Shown here in pieces: positions 10,582-18,310 of a DNA stretch of 43,538 bases. Positions within the stretch are counted from its first letter, which is position 1; each line of letters begins with the position of its first letter. The notes under the pieces were generated by a model, which saw nothing but the letters and a program-made list of their open reading frames with translations, was not told the origin of the DNA and did not search any database. This DNA comes from Bacteroidaceae bacterium. Lineage in GTDB: Bacteria > Bacteroidota > Bacteroidia > Bacteroidales > Bacteroidaceae. The stretch lies in contig JAFZWQ010000029.1 of NCBI GenBank assembly GCA_017617235.1, forward strand, positions 1 through 43,538, in the 5' to 3' direction. The translations under genes were made by a program, and so were the position numbers.

Positions 10582-12459
10582 GTGAATTTACTAGACACCA
10601 TACAATATCCGGCAGACCTGAGGAAATTGCCTCTGGAACAACTGCCCCAAGTGTGCGACGAATTGCGCACTTTTCTTATCCACGAACTGGCTCACAATCC
10701 AGGTCATTTTGCCTCCAGTCTGGGTACGGTGGAACTCACCGTTGCCCTGCACTATGTATTCGATACGCCAGAGGACCGCATCGTTTGGGATGTAGGACAT
10801 CAGGCCTATTCCCACAAGATACTGACGGGTCGCAGGGAATGTTTCTCGTCGAACCGCAAATTGGGAGGTCTGAAGCCCTTCCCTTCGCCCGAGGAAAGCG
10901 AATACGACACCTGTACTTGCGGACATGCCTCGAATTCCATCTCCATTGCCCTGGGAATGGCTGTGGCAGCTGAGAAACAAGGTTCGAAACGCCATGTAGT
11001 AGCCGTCATCGGCGATGGCAGCATGACTGGCGGTCTGGCTTTCGAAGGACTGAACAACGCTTCATCCACCCCCAACAACATGCTCATCATCCTAAACGAC
11101 AATGACATGTCCATCGACCGCAGCGTAGGGGGTATGGGTGAGTACCTGCACAAATTGCATACCAGTTCTGCATACAACAAGTTCCGGGACAGAACGGCAC
11201 GCATGCTATACCGTTGGCACGTCCTTAACGACGACCGCAAGGGACGTGTGCTTCGCTTCAACAACGCTATCAAATCACTGCTCACCAACCAACGTAATAT
11301 GTTCGAGGGTCTGAATATCCGCTATTTCGGTCCCGAAGACGGTCATAATGTCGTGGAACTGGTACGCACGCTACAACGCATCAAGGACATGAAAGGTCCC
11401 AAGATGCTACACATCCATACAATCAAGGGCAAGGGATTTGAACCCGCCGAACGCGATGCAACATTGTGGCACGCTCCTGGCAAATTCGACCCTGAGACGG
11501 GAGAACGTCTCGAAACCGAAAGCGACAAGCCCCAGCCCCCTCGTTTCCAGGATGTATTTGGCGAGACGCTGCTGGAACTGGCACGCCAGAATCCGAACAT
11601 TGTGGGCGTCACACCCGCTATGCCCACGGGGTGCAGCCTCAGCATCATGATGAACGAGATGCCCGAACGCACCTACGATGTAGGTATTGCCGAGGGACAT
11701 GCCGTCACCTTCTCTGCCGGACTGGCACGCGAGGGTATGCAACCTTTCTGTAACATCTATTCCTCTTTCTCGCAACGCGCCTACGACAACATTATCCATG
11801 ATGTGGCAATCAGTCATTTAAACGTGGTGCTGTGTCTGGATCGTGCAGGTCTGGTGGGCGAAGACGGACCCACACACCACGGAGCCTTCGACCTGGCGTT
11901 CCTGCGACCCATTCCGGGTCTCACCATCGCCTCCCCAATGGACGAAGCCGAATTGCGCCGCCTCATGTTTACGGCCCAACTGCCCCAGAAGGGTCCCTTC
12001 ATCATACGCTATCCCCGTGGACGTGGGGTGCTCACCGACTGGCGCTGTCCGTTGGAAGAAATACCTGTGGGACGTGGACGAAAACTGCTTGAGGGAAATG
12101 GCACTACCGCCATTCTCTCCTTAGGTCCCATCGGCAACGTTGCCGCACAAGCCATCCAGGAATCGGGAGCCGACGTGGCACACTACGACATGCGTTTTCT
12201 GAAGCCTATCGACGAGGAAATCCTGCAGGAAGTGGCCACACGCTACCAGCACATCATCACCATCGAGGATGGCACTGTTTCAGGTGGACTGGGCTCTGCC
12301 GTATTGGAATGGATAGCAGCCCACAACTACCAGCCCGAAGTTATCCGACTGGGACTACCCGACCGTTTCGTCGAACACGGAAGTCCCGCCGAGCTTTACC
12401 ATATTGTAGGAATCGACAAGGCAGGCATCTGCCGCACCATTGAGAACTGTAAACCGTAA
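10582..12459 (+). CDS. dxs: 1-deoxy-D-xylulose-5-phosphate synthase
   Basis: A 625-residue thiamine-diphosphate enzyme that joins pyruvate and glyceraldehyde 3-phosphate in the first step of the MEP isoprenoid pathway. Visible family blocks: [41 protein letters not shown], then [31 protein letters not shown] and NDNDMSI (ThDP/Mg binding), the transketolase middle domain ([18 protein letters not shown], with the catalytic Glu in AEGHA), and the C-terminal domain. The frame could open at a TTG (10546), but this overlaps the promoter. GTG at 10582 gives [16 protein letters not shown], which fits family N-termini, and implies a leaderless or nearly leaderless mRNA. trkA follows after 7 bp. Confidence 0.94.
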   Translation: MNLLDTIQYPADLRKLPLEQLPQVCDELRTFLIHELAHNPGHFASSLGTVELTVALHYVFDTPEDRIVWDVGHQAYSHKILTGRRECFSSNRKLGGLKPFPSPEESEYDTCTCGHASNSISIALGMAVAAEKQGSKRHVVAVIGDGSMTGGLAFEGLNNASSTPNNMLIILNDNDMSIDRSVGGMGEYLHKLHTSSAYNKFRDRTARMLYRWHVLNDDRKGRVLRFNNAIKSLLTNQRNMFEGLNIRYFGPEDGHNVVELVRTLQRIKDMKGPKMLHIHTIKGKGFEPAERDATLWHAPGKFDPETGERLETESDKPQPPRFQDVFGETLLELARQNPNIVGVTPAMPTGCSLSIMMNEMPERTYDVGIAEGHAVTFSAGLAREGMQPFCNIYSSFSQRAYDNIIHDVAISHLNVVLCLDRAGLVGEDGPTHHGAFDLAFLRPIPGLTIASPMDEAELRRLMFTAQLPQKGPFIIRYPRGRGVLTDWRCPLEEIPVGRGRKLLEGNGTTAILSLGPIGNVAAQAIQESGADVAHYDMRFLKPIDEEILQEVATRYQHIITIEDGTVSGGLGSAVLEWIAAHNYQPEVIRLGLPDRFVEHGSPAELYHIVGIDKAGICRTIENCKP

Positions 12460-12466
12460 ATGCCCT

Positions 12467-13849
12467 ATGAAGATAATCATTGCCGGTGCAGGAGCTGTAG
12501 GCACACACTTGGCCCAACTCCTTTCGAAAGACGACCAAGACATTGTGGTGATTGACGAAAGTCAGGAAAAGACCGACGCCCTCACCGATTCGGGTAACTA
12601 CGACCTCATGACTATCAACTCGTCGCCCAGCAGCATTGCTGCCATGAAAGGTGCCGGCGTCCAGCATGCCGACCTGTTCATTGCCGTAACCCCCGACGAG
12701 GCCCGCAACCTCACCTGTTGCATGTTGGCCCATACGTTGGGCGCCAAGAAGACGGTGGCTCGTGTCGACAATGCCGAATATGTCCAGCCCCAATATGTCG
12801 ACATCTTCCACAGCATGGGCATCGACTCACTTATCTATCCCGAGGTGCTGGCAGCCCAGGAAATCCTGGAAGGTCTCATGCACTCGTGGGTACGTCAGTA
12901 TTGGGAGATTCACGATGGAGCCCTCATCATGATGGGTATCAAGTTGCGCGAGGGAGCTCGCATTTTCGATGTGCCCCTGCGCGAGCTCTGTCCCCCCGAT
13001 GCCCCCTACCACATCGTTACCATCAAACGCGACGACCAAACCATCATCCCAGGAGGTAACGACGAGCTGCGACTGGGCGACATCGCCTACTTTATCACCA
13101 CCCGTAAACACACTGCCCTCATCCGCGAACTGGTGGGCAAGGAAAAATATCCCGATGTAAAACGCGTTATGATTATGGGCGGTGGACGCATCTCCGTGCA
13201 GTTGGCCCGTAAAAAGCCCGACTGGTTGGGAATGAAGATTGTGGAACGCAGCGAAGACCGCTGTTACCAACTCAACGATTTGTTGGAGAACGACGATATT
13301 GTTGTTATTCACGGCGATGGGCGCGACACGGGAACGTTGGTCGACGAGGGTATCCGCAAGTTCGAAGCCTTTGCCGCCCTTACGCCCGAAACCGAGACTA
13401 ATATCCTGGCCTGTCTGGCAGCCAAACGGCTGGGTGTTCGCAAGACCGTAGCCCTGGTCGAGAATATGGACTATGTGAATATGGCCGAAAAGCTCGACAT
13501 AGGCACCATCATCAACAAAAAAGCCATTGCCGCCAGTCACATCCACCAGCTCATGCTCGATGCCGACGTCACCACCATGAAGAGTCTCACCATTGCCAAT
13601 GCCGATGTGGCGGAATTCGTGGCACTCGAAGGTTCACTCATCACCGAACGCCCCATCCGCCAGCAACACTTCCCACAGGGTGTTTCACTGGGTGGTCTCA
13701 TCCGTCGCGGCATCGGTATGCCCATCAACGGTAATACGCAGATTCAGGCAGGCGACAGCGTAGTAGTCTTTGCCACCGGTGGCATCATCAAGAAGATGGA
13801 TCGCTTCTTCCGCCAGCCCAATGGGAACCCGCTTTCACGCCTTTTTTAA
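12467..13849 (+). CDS. trkA: Trk system potassium uptake regulatory protein TrkA
   Basis: A 460-residue cytoplasmic peripheral protein that gates the TrkH/TrkG potassium channel in response to bound nucleotide. Length matches E. coli TrkA (458). It is an internal duplication: RCK/TrkA-N domain 1 opens with MKIIIAGAGAVGTHLAQLL (dinucleotide fold GxGxxG) and includes VIDE; TrkA-C 1 follows; the second RCK starts at VMIMGGGRISVQLA; and TrkA-C 2 ends the protein. The start ATG at 12467 is 7 bp after the dxs stop, which implies co-transcription. In Bacteroides I expect trkH next, but a nitroreductase gene follows and no trkH is in this window. Confidence 0.93.
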   Translation: MKIIIAGAGAVGTHLAQLLSKDDQDIVVIDESQEKTDALTDSGNYDLMTINSSPSSIAAMKGAGVQHADLFIAVTPDEARNLTCCMLAHTLGAKKTVARVDNAEYVQPQYVDIFHSMGIDSLIYPEVLAAQEILEGLMHSWVRQYWEIHDGALIMMGIKLREGARIFDVPLRELCPPDAPYHIVTIKRDDQTIIPGGNDELRLGDIAYFITTRKHTALIRELVGKEKYPDVKRVMIMGGGRISVQLARKKPDWLGMKIVERSEDRCYQLNDLLENDDIVVIHGDGRDTGTLVDEGIRKFEAFAALTPETETNILACLAAKRLGVRKTVALVENMDYVNMAEKLDIGTIINKKAIAASHIHQLMLDADVTTMKSLTIANADVAEFVALEGSLITERPIRQQHFPQGVSLGGLIRRGIGMPINGNTQIQAGDSVVVFATGGIIKKMDRFFRQPNGNPLSRLF

Positions 13850-13858
13850 TATGACACT

Positions 13859-14359
13859 ATGACTTTCAAGGAACTATGCGAGGCACGATACAGTTGCCGC
13901 AATTACAAGAGTGAACCGATAGCAAGCGAGAAACTCGAATATATAAAGGAGTGTGTGCGATTGGCACCTTCTGCCGTAAACCTGCAACCTTGGCGATTTC
14001 TGTTTATCGACGACAAGGAGGGGCTGCAGAAGATATGCAGTTGTTACAAACGGGAATGGATACAGACGGCACCCGCCATTGTCATCTGTCTGAAGCGCGA
14101 GGACGAGGCATGGACACGTCGTTGCGACGGACACAACCACGCCGACATTGACATCGCCATTGCCACCGAGCATCTGTGTCTGGCCGCTACGGAACAGGGG
14201 CTGGGTAACTGTTGGGTATGCAATTTCGATGTAGAGGCACTGATGGCAACCGGACTGATTCCCCAGGGATATACCCCAGCCGTGCTGGTACCCTTAGGTG
14301 TACCTGCCGACGAACCCAAGGAAAAGACAAGAAAGCCCCTCGACGAAGTCTGGGGCTAA
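13859..14359 (+). CDS. Nitroreductase family protein
   Basis: A 166-residue small nitroreductase-fold flavoprotein (FMN, NAD(P)H-dependent). The N-terminal FMN phosphate-binding motif is EARYSCRNYKSEPI (residues 8-21). VRLAPSAVNLQPWRFLFI is the conserved SAxNxQPW block, and EQGLGNCWVCNFD is the ExGLGxxW block. Proteins of this size in anaerobes reduce nitroaromatics, quinones or unknown substrates; none is indicated here. The gene starts 9 bp after trkA and is probably the third gene of the dxs operon. An AGCCCC/GGGGCT inverted repeat overlaps its 3' end (14334-14357) and may help terminate transcription. Confidence 0.88.
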   Translation: MTFKELCEARYSCRNYKSEPIASEKLEYIKECVRLAPSAVNLQPWRFLFIDDKEGLQKICSCYKREWIQTAPAIVICLKREDEAWTRRCDGHNHADIDIAIATEHLCLAATEQGLGNCWVCNFDVEALMATGLIPQGYTPAVLVPLGVPADEPKEKTRKPLDEVWG

Positions 14360-14360
14360 G

Positions 14361-14381
14361 GGCGAAAGGCTAAAGCATAAG
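14361..14381. repeat. Heptamer repeat between convergent stops
   Basis: GGCGAAA, GGCTAAA, GCATAAG. The array starts one base after the nitroreductase stop and encodes the last codons and stop of the convergent RsmI-like gene. It is related to the TTTAGCC-type arrays at 22975-23002 and 33643-33677. Confidence 0.6.
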
Positions 14382-15116
14382 GAAGATTGCCGGAACCTTG
14401 CTCAGTTCGGGCAACGTCTGCTTGCGCCATTCTGCAATAGTGTGGGTACGAATCCACTCGTCTGCCGTAGTGATGCCTGCCGCGATGCACATGCGAGTTT
14501 TGGGCGATAGGGTTCGCAGCAGCGTGTCGAACATCTTGCGGTTTCGATAGGGAGTCTCTATGAACAGCTGCGTCTGCCGTTCACGCTGGGCACGCTGTTC
14601 CAACTGCTTCAGTCGCTGGGCACGTTCCCCGTCGTCGATGGGCAGATATCCATTGAAGGCAAAGCTCTGTCCGTTCAGTCCGCTGGCCATCACTGCCATA
14701 ATCATGCTGTTCGGCCCCACCAGGGGAACAACGCGGATGCCCATACGCTGGGCAATGGAAACGATGTCGGCACCCGGATCGGCAACAGCCGGACAACCCG
14801 CCTCGCTGATAACGCCCATAGGCAATCCCTCGGCAATGGGTTTCAGGTAGGAAGCAAAACGCTGTTCGTCGGCATGTTTCCCCATCTCGTAGAACGTGCT
14901 GTCATCGATGGGGAACTCGCGGTCCACACGGCGCAGGAATCGACGGGCCGTGCGTATCTCCTCGACAATAAAATGCCGAATCTGTCGCACCACCTCCGTA
15001 TTATAGGCAGGCAGCACCTGTTCGATGGGGGTATCTCCCAACGTGCAAGGAATCAGATATAAGACCCCTTCCCCTTTCCCTTCCCGAGGGGAGGGAGTAT
15101 TTACGTCCGTTTTCAT
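14370..15116 (-). CDS. RsmI-like SAM-dependent methyltransferase (tetrapyrrole methylase fold)
   Basis: A 248-residue protein of the tetrapyrrole/rRNA methylase superfamily, near RsmI, which 2'-O-methylates C1402 of 16S rRNA. Visible: YLIPCTLGDTPIEQVLP at the N-terminus, ISEAGCPAVADPG (the family (S/T)DAGxPxxxDPG loop), VVPLVGPNSMIMAVMASG, FNGYLP and IETPYRNRKMFDTLL. Bacteroidota carry this short RsmI-like form as well as, or in place of, canonical RsmI, so the exact target is uncertain. The start is the ATG at 15116; a TTG six codons upstream is less likely. Residues ~6-17 (TPSPREGKGEG) are encoded by a GC-rich dispersed repeat, so the N-terminus has been rebuilt by repeat DNA. It is the last gene after mtaB and the glycosyltransferase. 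Confidence 0.8.
   Translation of the reverse strand: MKTDVNTPSPREGKGEGVLYLIPCTLGDTPIEQVLPAYNTEVVRQIRHFIVEEIRTARRFLRRVDREFPIDDSTFYEMGKHADEQRFASYLKPIAEGLPMGVISEAGCPAVADPGADIVSIAQRMGIRVVPLVGPNSMIMAVMASGLNGQSFAFNGYLPIDDGERAQRLKQLEQRAQRERQTQLFIETPYRNRKMFDTLLRTLSPKTRMCIAAGITTADEWIRTHTIAEWRKQTLPELSKVPAIFLML
15065..15097. repeat. GC-rich dispersed repeat inside a coding region
   Basis: A pyrimidine-rich run followed by CCCGAGGGGAGGGAG. It resembles 91-116 and 16379-16410 (minus-strand core CCCTCCCCTCGGGAAGGG). It is read in frame as TPSPREGKGEG at the start of the RsmI-like protein. Confidence 0.65.
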
Positions 15117-15120
15117 CTCA

Positions 15121-15141
15121 CCTTCAACTTTCAATTATGAA
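15121..15141. repeat. Short heptamer repeat upstream of RsmI-like gene
   Basis: CCTTCAA, CTTTCAA, TTATGAA. It sits directly 5' of the RsmI-like ATG, so the ribosome-binding region of that gene is repeat DNA. Confidence 0.5.
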
Positions 15142-15157
15142 TTCTTGCTCCTCTGCG

Positions 15158-16189
15158 CTACGCAAGCGCTTCGCGATTAGTCAATTGGGAAAAAGTTTTC
15201 TTTTTCCTTATATAGTATTGCCACAGCAGGGAGAACTGCGATTGCTCGGGCACAGGCGATAGAACGGTTCGACGCAGATTCTCCGCACGGTCCTCGCGGA
15301 ACTGCGAACGCAGTCGAAGGAAATCGCGACGTGCACGCCAAACGGCCAGGAACGAACCCCACTGTCCCTTCAGCAGGAACTGCACAGAGGCCAGCGCATC
15401 CAACCAGAAACGCCAACGCATAACGGGACGCAAACGGTCCTCGGGCAGGTTCTTGTACAGCAGCAGCATGTTGTTGCGGAAATTCAGATAGTCCTTTCTG
15501 GGATTACCCTTCGGCAGGGTTCCGCCTCCCAGGTGGTAGGCCACGCTCTGGGGCACCACCACTACCCCACGCCCACGACTGCGCAGTCGCCAGCACAGGT
15601 CTATCTCCTCCTGATGGGCAAAGAAACGTCCGTCCAATCCGCCCACCTCCCAATAGTCGGCACTGCGAATCATCAACGCTGCTCCCGTTGCCCACAGCAC
15701 GGGCACCACATCGTCGTATTGTCCTTCGTCCTTCTCCACCGTTGCGAACACGCGTCCGCGACAATAGGGGTAACCCAGGGCATCGATGTATCCACCCGAT
15801 GCACCAGCATATTCGAACATCTCCGGAGCCCACTGGCACAGCAGTTTGGGCTGACAGGCAGCCACCTCGGGATGTGCGTCCATATACGTCAGCATGGGCT
15901 GAAGCCATCCTTCGCGCACCTCCACATCGCTGTTCAGCAGCAGGTAGTACTCTGCCTCCACCTCTTTCAGTCCGCGATGGTATCCGTCGGCAAATCCATA
16001 GTTCTGGTCCAAAACGACGCGCCGCACCTGCGGCATCTCGTGTTCCAGCCACTGCAGGCTGTCGTCCGTACTGCCGTTGTCCACCACCACGATGTCCGCC
16101 TCCGGCGAATGTTGCACCACCGAAGGCAGGAAGCGACGCATCATGTCCGCTCCGTTCCAGTTCAATATAACTATCGCGACCCTATTCAC
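15158..16189 (-). CDS. Family 2 glycosyltransferase
   Basis: A 343-residue inverting GT-A transferase. The N-terminus VAIVILNWNGADMMRRFLPSV, IVVVDNGSTDDS and LLLNSDVEV (the metal-binding DxD equivalent is NSDVE) are GT2 signatures. FFAHQEEIDLCWRLRSRG holds the EDxD/ExxD-type catalytic region, and the protein resembles rhamnosyl- or WcaA-like enzymes. A C-terminal amphipathic segment follows. Donor and acceptor cannot be told; a role in surface polysaccharide or lipid-linked glycan synthesis is inferred. I chose the GTG at 16189 (MNRVAIVILNWNG) over a TTG three codons upstream, because it aligns with usual N-termini. The 5' flank (16199-16254) is entirely heptamer repeat. It lies between mtaB and the RsmI-like gene on the same strand. 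Confidence 0.85.
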   Translation of the reverse strand: MNRVAIVILNWNGADMMRRFLPSVVQHSPEADIVVVDNGSTDDSLQWLEHEMPQVRRVVLDQNYGFADGYHRGLKEVEAEYYLLLNSDVEVREGWLQPMLTYMDAHPEVAACQPKLLCQWAPEMFEYAGASGGYIDALGYPYCRGRVFATVEKDEGQYDDVVPVLWATGAALMIRSADYWEVGGLDGRFFAHQEEIDLCWRLRSRGRGVVVVPQSVAYHLGGGTLPKGNPRKDYLNFRNNMLLLYKNLPEDRLRPVMRWRFWLDALASVQFLLKGQWGSFLAVWRARRDFLRLRSQFREDRAENLRRTVLSPVPEQSQFSLLWQYYIRKKKTFSQLTNREALA

Positions 16190-16198
16190 TCTTCTCAA

Positions 16199-16254
16199 TT
16201 TTCAATATTCAATATTCAATCTTCAATATTCAATTTTCAATATTCAATGTTCTA
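16199..16254. repeat. Heptamer tandem repeat, 8 units
   Basis: Eight contiguous 7-bp units: TTTTCAA, TATTCAA twice, TCTTCAA, TATTCAA, TTTTCAA, TATTCAA, TGTTCTA. They fill most of the spacer between mtaB and the glycosyltransferase gene. Confidence 0.9.
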
Positions 16255-16276
16255 ATCGACGTAGTCGCTTCGCTCG

Positions 16277-17677
16277 TTAGGGCAGAAGAATGTTCAACTC
16301 CCCCATTAGGGCATCGCCCTTCTCGTTCCAGCCAGTCAACCGCACATTCACAATCTCGTTATCCTGAAGGAAGTTCTTCCCTCTCTTTGGGAGAGGGGTT
16401 GGGGATGAGGCCTCCACCCTGATATAGTTATCCGTGAAGCCGCCAAACACGCCCTTCTTCTTACCGTGTTCCAACAGCACGGGTCGCACCGTTCCTATAT
16501 ATTTATTATAGAACGCGCGCGTATGGGCCTCGCTCACCTTCAGCACCTGCTGACTGCGGCAGTGCTTCTCCTCGGGTCGCACGCTGTGGGGGATGTTCAG
16601 GGCCTTGGTACCTGGTCGTTCGCTGTAACTGAACACATGATACTGACTCACGGGCAGTCGGTCCATGAATTCCAGCGCCTGGCGGAACAGTTCTTCCGTC
16701 TCGCCCCTCATGCCCACAATCACGTCCACACCGATGAAGGCATCGGGCATCAGTTCCCGTATGCGCATCATCTTCTTTTCGAACAGGGCCGTATCGTAAC
16801 GGCGATGCATCAATCGCAACACCTCGTCGCTGCCCGATTGCAGAGGCACGTGGAAATGCGGCATAAAGGCGCGGCTCTGGGCACAGAACTCCAGCACCTC
16901 GTCGGTCAGCAGGTTAGGTTCTATGCTGCTGATGCGGTAACGCTCTATTCCCTCTACCCGGTCCAGTGCACGAACCAGATCGATGAACGTCTCACCCGTC
17001 GTTTTGCCGAAGTCACCGATGTTCACACCCGTCAGCACAATCTCCCGTCCACCCTTTCGGGCCACCTCCTCGGCTTGCGCCACCATCGAGGCTATGGAAC
17101 CGTTGCGACTGCGTCCGCGGGCAAAGGGAATGGTGCAGTAGGTACAGAAATAGTCGCACCCGTCCTGCACCTTCAGGAAATATCGCGTTCTGTCGCCACA
17201 GGCACACGAAGGAGAAAACACAGAGGGCGCAGAGGAGACTGAGGGCACAGAGAGTTTTTGAGACTTTGCTTCCAACATATTCTCTGTGCTCTCTGTCTTC
17301 TCTGCGGCCTCTGTGAAATGATTCACAATCATTTCCACAGCCCTGCCCTTCTCTGCCGTACCCAGCACCAGGTCAACACCCGGTATCTGGCGCACCACAT
17401 CGGGCTTCAGCTGGGCATAGCAGCCCGTCACCACCACAAAGGCATCGGGATTCTCCTTCACCAGTTTATGGATAGCCTGTCGGCATTTGTGGTCAGCCAC
17501 CTCGGTAACGCTGCAGGTATTCACGTAACAGATGTCGGCACGTTCGCCCTTACAGGCACGTTCCACACCCATTTCCTGCAGTCGCTGGGCCACAGTCGAT
17601 GTCTCTGCAAAGTTCAGTTTGCAGCCCAGCGTAAAGTACACCGCCTTCTTCCCGTGCAAAGGTGTCATGCAATTCAT
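16277..17677 (-). CDS. mtaB: tRNA (t6A37) methylthiotransferase MtaB
   Basis: A 466-residue radical-SAM enzyme that inserts sulfur and a methyl group into t6A37 to give ms2t6A in ANN-decoding tRNAs. The N-terminal MTTase domain has FTLGCKLNFAET, NTCSVTE and VVTGCYAQLKP (three cluster cysteines). The radical SAM core has DGCDYFCTYCTIPFARGRSRN (CxxxCxxC). A C-terminal TRAM domain ends the protein. Two stretches look inserted: residues ~121-154, in the linker before the SAM core, are encoded by two 9-bp repeat arrays, and residues ~423-433 (SSPTPLPKRGK) in TRAM are encoded by a GC-rich repeat. The start at 17677 lies 4 nt after a perfect -7 element, so the mRNA should be leaderless; M4 at 17668 is the alternative. 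It is the first gene before the glycosyltransferase and RsmI-like genes. Confidence 0.92.
   Translation of the reverse strand: MNCMTPLHGKKAVYFTLGCKLNFAETSTVAQRLQEMGVERACKGERADICYVNTCSVTEVADHKCRQAIHKLVKENPDAFVVVTGCYAQLKPDVVRQIPGVDLVLGTAEKGRAVEMIVNHFTEAAEKTESTENMLEAKSQKLSVPSVSSAPSVFSPSCACGDRTRYFLKVQDGCDYFCTYCTIPFARGRSRNGSIASMVAQAEEVARKGGREIVLTGVNIGDFGKTTGETFIDLVRALDRVEGIERYRISSIEPNLLTDEVLEFCAQSRAFMPHFHVPLQSGSDEVLRLMHRRYDTALFEKKMMRIRELMPDAFIGVDVIVGMRGETEELFRQALEFMDRLPVSQYHVFSYSERPGTKALNIPHSVRPEEKHCRSQQVLKVSEAHTRAFYNKYIGTVRPVLLEHGKKKGVFGGFTDNYIRVEASSPTPLPKRGKNFLQDNEIVNVRLTGWNEKGDALMGELNILLP
16379..16410. repeat. GC-rich dispersed repeat in the mtaB TRAM region
   Basis: CCCTCTCTTTGGGAGAGGGG (a palindromic core at 16379-16398) followed by TTGGGGATGAGG. 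It is read in frame in mtaB as SSPTPLPKRGK. It is the same family as 91-116 and 15065-15097. Confidence 0.7.
17217..17317. repeat. Two inverted 9-bp tandem repeat arrays within mtaB
   Basis: 17217-17252: AACACAGAG, GGCGCAGAG, GAGACTGAG, GGCACAGAG. 17282-17317: CTCTGTGCT, CTCTGTCTT, CTCTGCGGC, CTCTGTGAA. The two four-unit arrays are inverted relative to each other across 29 bp. Both preserve the mtaB frame because the unit is three codons long. The same nonamer family encodes a signal peptide at 32399-32434. Confidence 0.85.
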
Positions 17678-17681
17678 GGTA

Positions 17682-17713
17682 CAAAGGTACGATTAAGTGA
17701 GCGAAATGCCAAA
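17682..17713 (-). promoter_or_regulatory. mtaB promoter, abutting the start codon
   Basis: On the minus strand: TTTG (complement of 17710-17713), a 20-bp spacer, TACCTTTG (complement of 17682-17689), then 4 nt and ATG. A full consensus match. Confidence 0.8.
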
Positions 17714-17871
17714 TAATAGAGCAGCAAATGTGAACGACAAGGGGAAAGAGATGCTTGTAAATAGCTACACAAAAGGCGGGGGCATGTGCATTTTATTGAT
17801 ATAAATCATGAATATTGCAGAAAAATGAAAAAAAGTTTGCCTTTGGTGATACAACGTATTGAAAAATGTCG

Positions 17872-17879
17872 TACCTTTG
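17872..17879 (+). promoter_or_regulatory. -7 element of the 54-aa lipoprotein gene
   Basis: TACCTTTG lies 52 nt upstream of the ATG. A TTTG at 17842-17845 is 26 bp away, longer than the usual 19-21 bp spacer, so the -33 box is unclear. Confidence 0.5.
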
Positions 17880-17931
17880 CATCGGTTTTAAAAAAGCAAT
17901 TGATTGTTTTACTAATTTAACTAAAAGAAAA

Positions 17932-18096
17932 ATGAAAAAGTTAGCATTCATGTTCGTAGCTGTTGCAGCTATTTCTTTCGCTTCTTGCGGAAACGGTACA
18001 AAGCAGGCTGAGGCCGAGGACACCACTGCAGTTGACACTGTTGAGGTTGTTGACACCGTAGCTGCTGACACTGTTGCAGCTGATTCTGTTGCCTAA
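17932..18096 (+). CDS. Tiny lipoprotein with an acidic DTV repeat tail
   Basis: A 54-residue protein. MKKLAFMFVAVAAISFASC is a lipoprotein signal peptide with lipidation at C19, leaving a mature peptide of only 36 residues. The tail repeats DTVEVVDTVAADTVAADSVA with a D-T/S-V period, which gives an acidic, extended chain. It is a single-gene unit with a -7 element upstream and a strong terminator at 18121-18157. I know of similar short Val/Asp/Thr-rich lipoproteins in Prevotella and Bacteroides but no function. It is probably abundant at the envelope, given the strong terminator and tight architecture (inference). Confidence 0.75.
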   Translation: MKKLAFMFVAVAAISFASCGNGTKQAEAEDTTAVDTVEVVDTVAADTVAADSVA

Positions 18097-18120
18097 GTAT
18101 CAAACTACGGACAATAGGTC

Positions 18121-18157
18121 TTGAGGGATTGCACCAAGTGCAGTCCCTCAATTTTTT
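18121..18157 (+). terminator. Rho-independent terminator of the 54-aa lipoprotein gene
   Basis: TTGAGGGA at 18121 pairs with TCCCTCAA at 18144-18151, and TGCAC with GTGCA inside, around a CAA loop, followed by six T. Its 3' arm and T-tract are duplicated at 18843-18865. Confidence 0.9.
18135..18157. repeat. Left copy of 23-bp direct repeat
   Basis: Identical over 23 bp to 18843-18865 (core AAGTGCAGTCCCTCAA, then T6). The two copies are 708 bp apart and bracket the nuclease gene. This copy is part of an intact hairpin; the right copy lacks the 5' arm, so the DNA between them looks like an insertion into the terminator. Confidence 0.85.
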
Positions 18158-18166
18158 GTTAAATAA

Positions 18167-18198
18167 TTTGGCAGTATAAAAAAAAGTCCATACATTTG
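18167..18198 (+). promoter_or_regulatory. Consensus promoter inside the repeat-bounded cassette
   Basis: TTTG at 18167-18170, a 20-bp spacer, TACATTTG at 18191-18198. A full match, pointing toward the nuclease gene from its 3' side. Confidence 0.7.
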
Positions 18199-18202
18199 CA
18201 GT

Positions 18203-18310
18203 GTCAGAATGCCGTCAGAGGGCGCGAACGATTTGCTTTCGGAGCAAAATTCAAGCTGGACCTTTCTGACTACCATACGAGGACATAGCCCACAAGGTTA
18301 TGTCCTCAGA
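18203..18310 (+). ncRNA. Candidate ~100-nt transcript convergent with the nuclease gene
   Basis: The promoter at 18167-18198 predicts a start near 18203. A hairpin at 18279-18307 (GAGGACATA/TATGTCCTC) followed by AGATTTTC could end the RNA. The segment could instead encode a short protein: an ATG at 18209 opens 64 codons (MPSEGANDLLSEQNSSWTFL) that run through the hairpin into the antisense of the nuclease gene. That protein looks like nothing I know. I favour a small RNA, at low confidence. Confidence 0.35.
18279..18307. terminator. Hairpin at the 3' end of the nuclease gene
   Basis: A 9-bp perfect stem GAGGACATA/TATGTCCTC with an 11-nt loop. It overlaps the nuclease stop codon (18298-18300). 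A short T-run follows on the plus strand only, so it suits the convergent transcript best. Confidence 0.6.
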
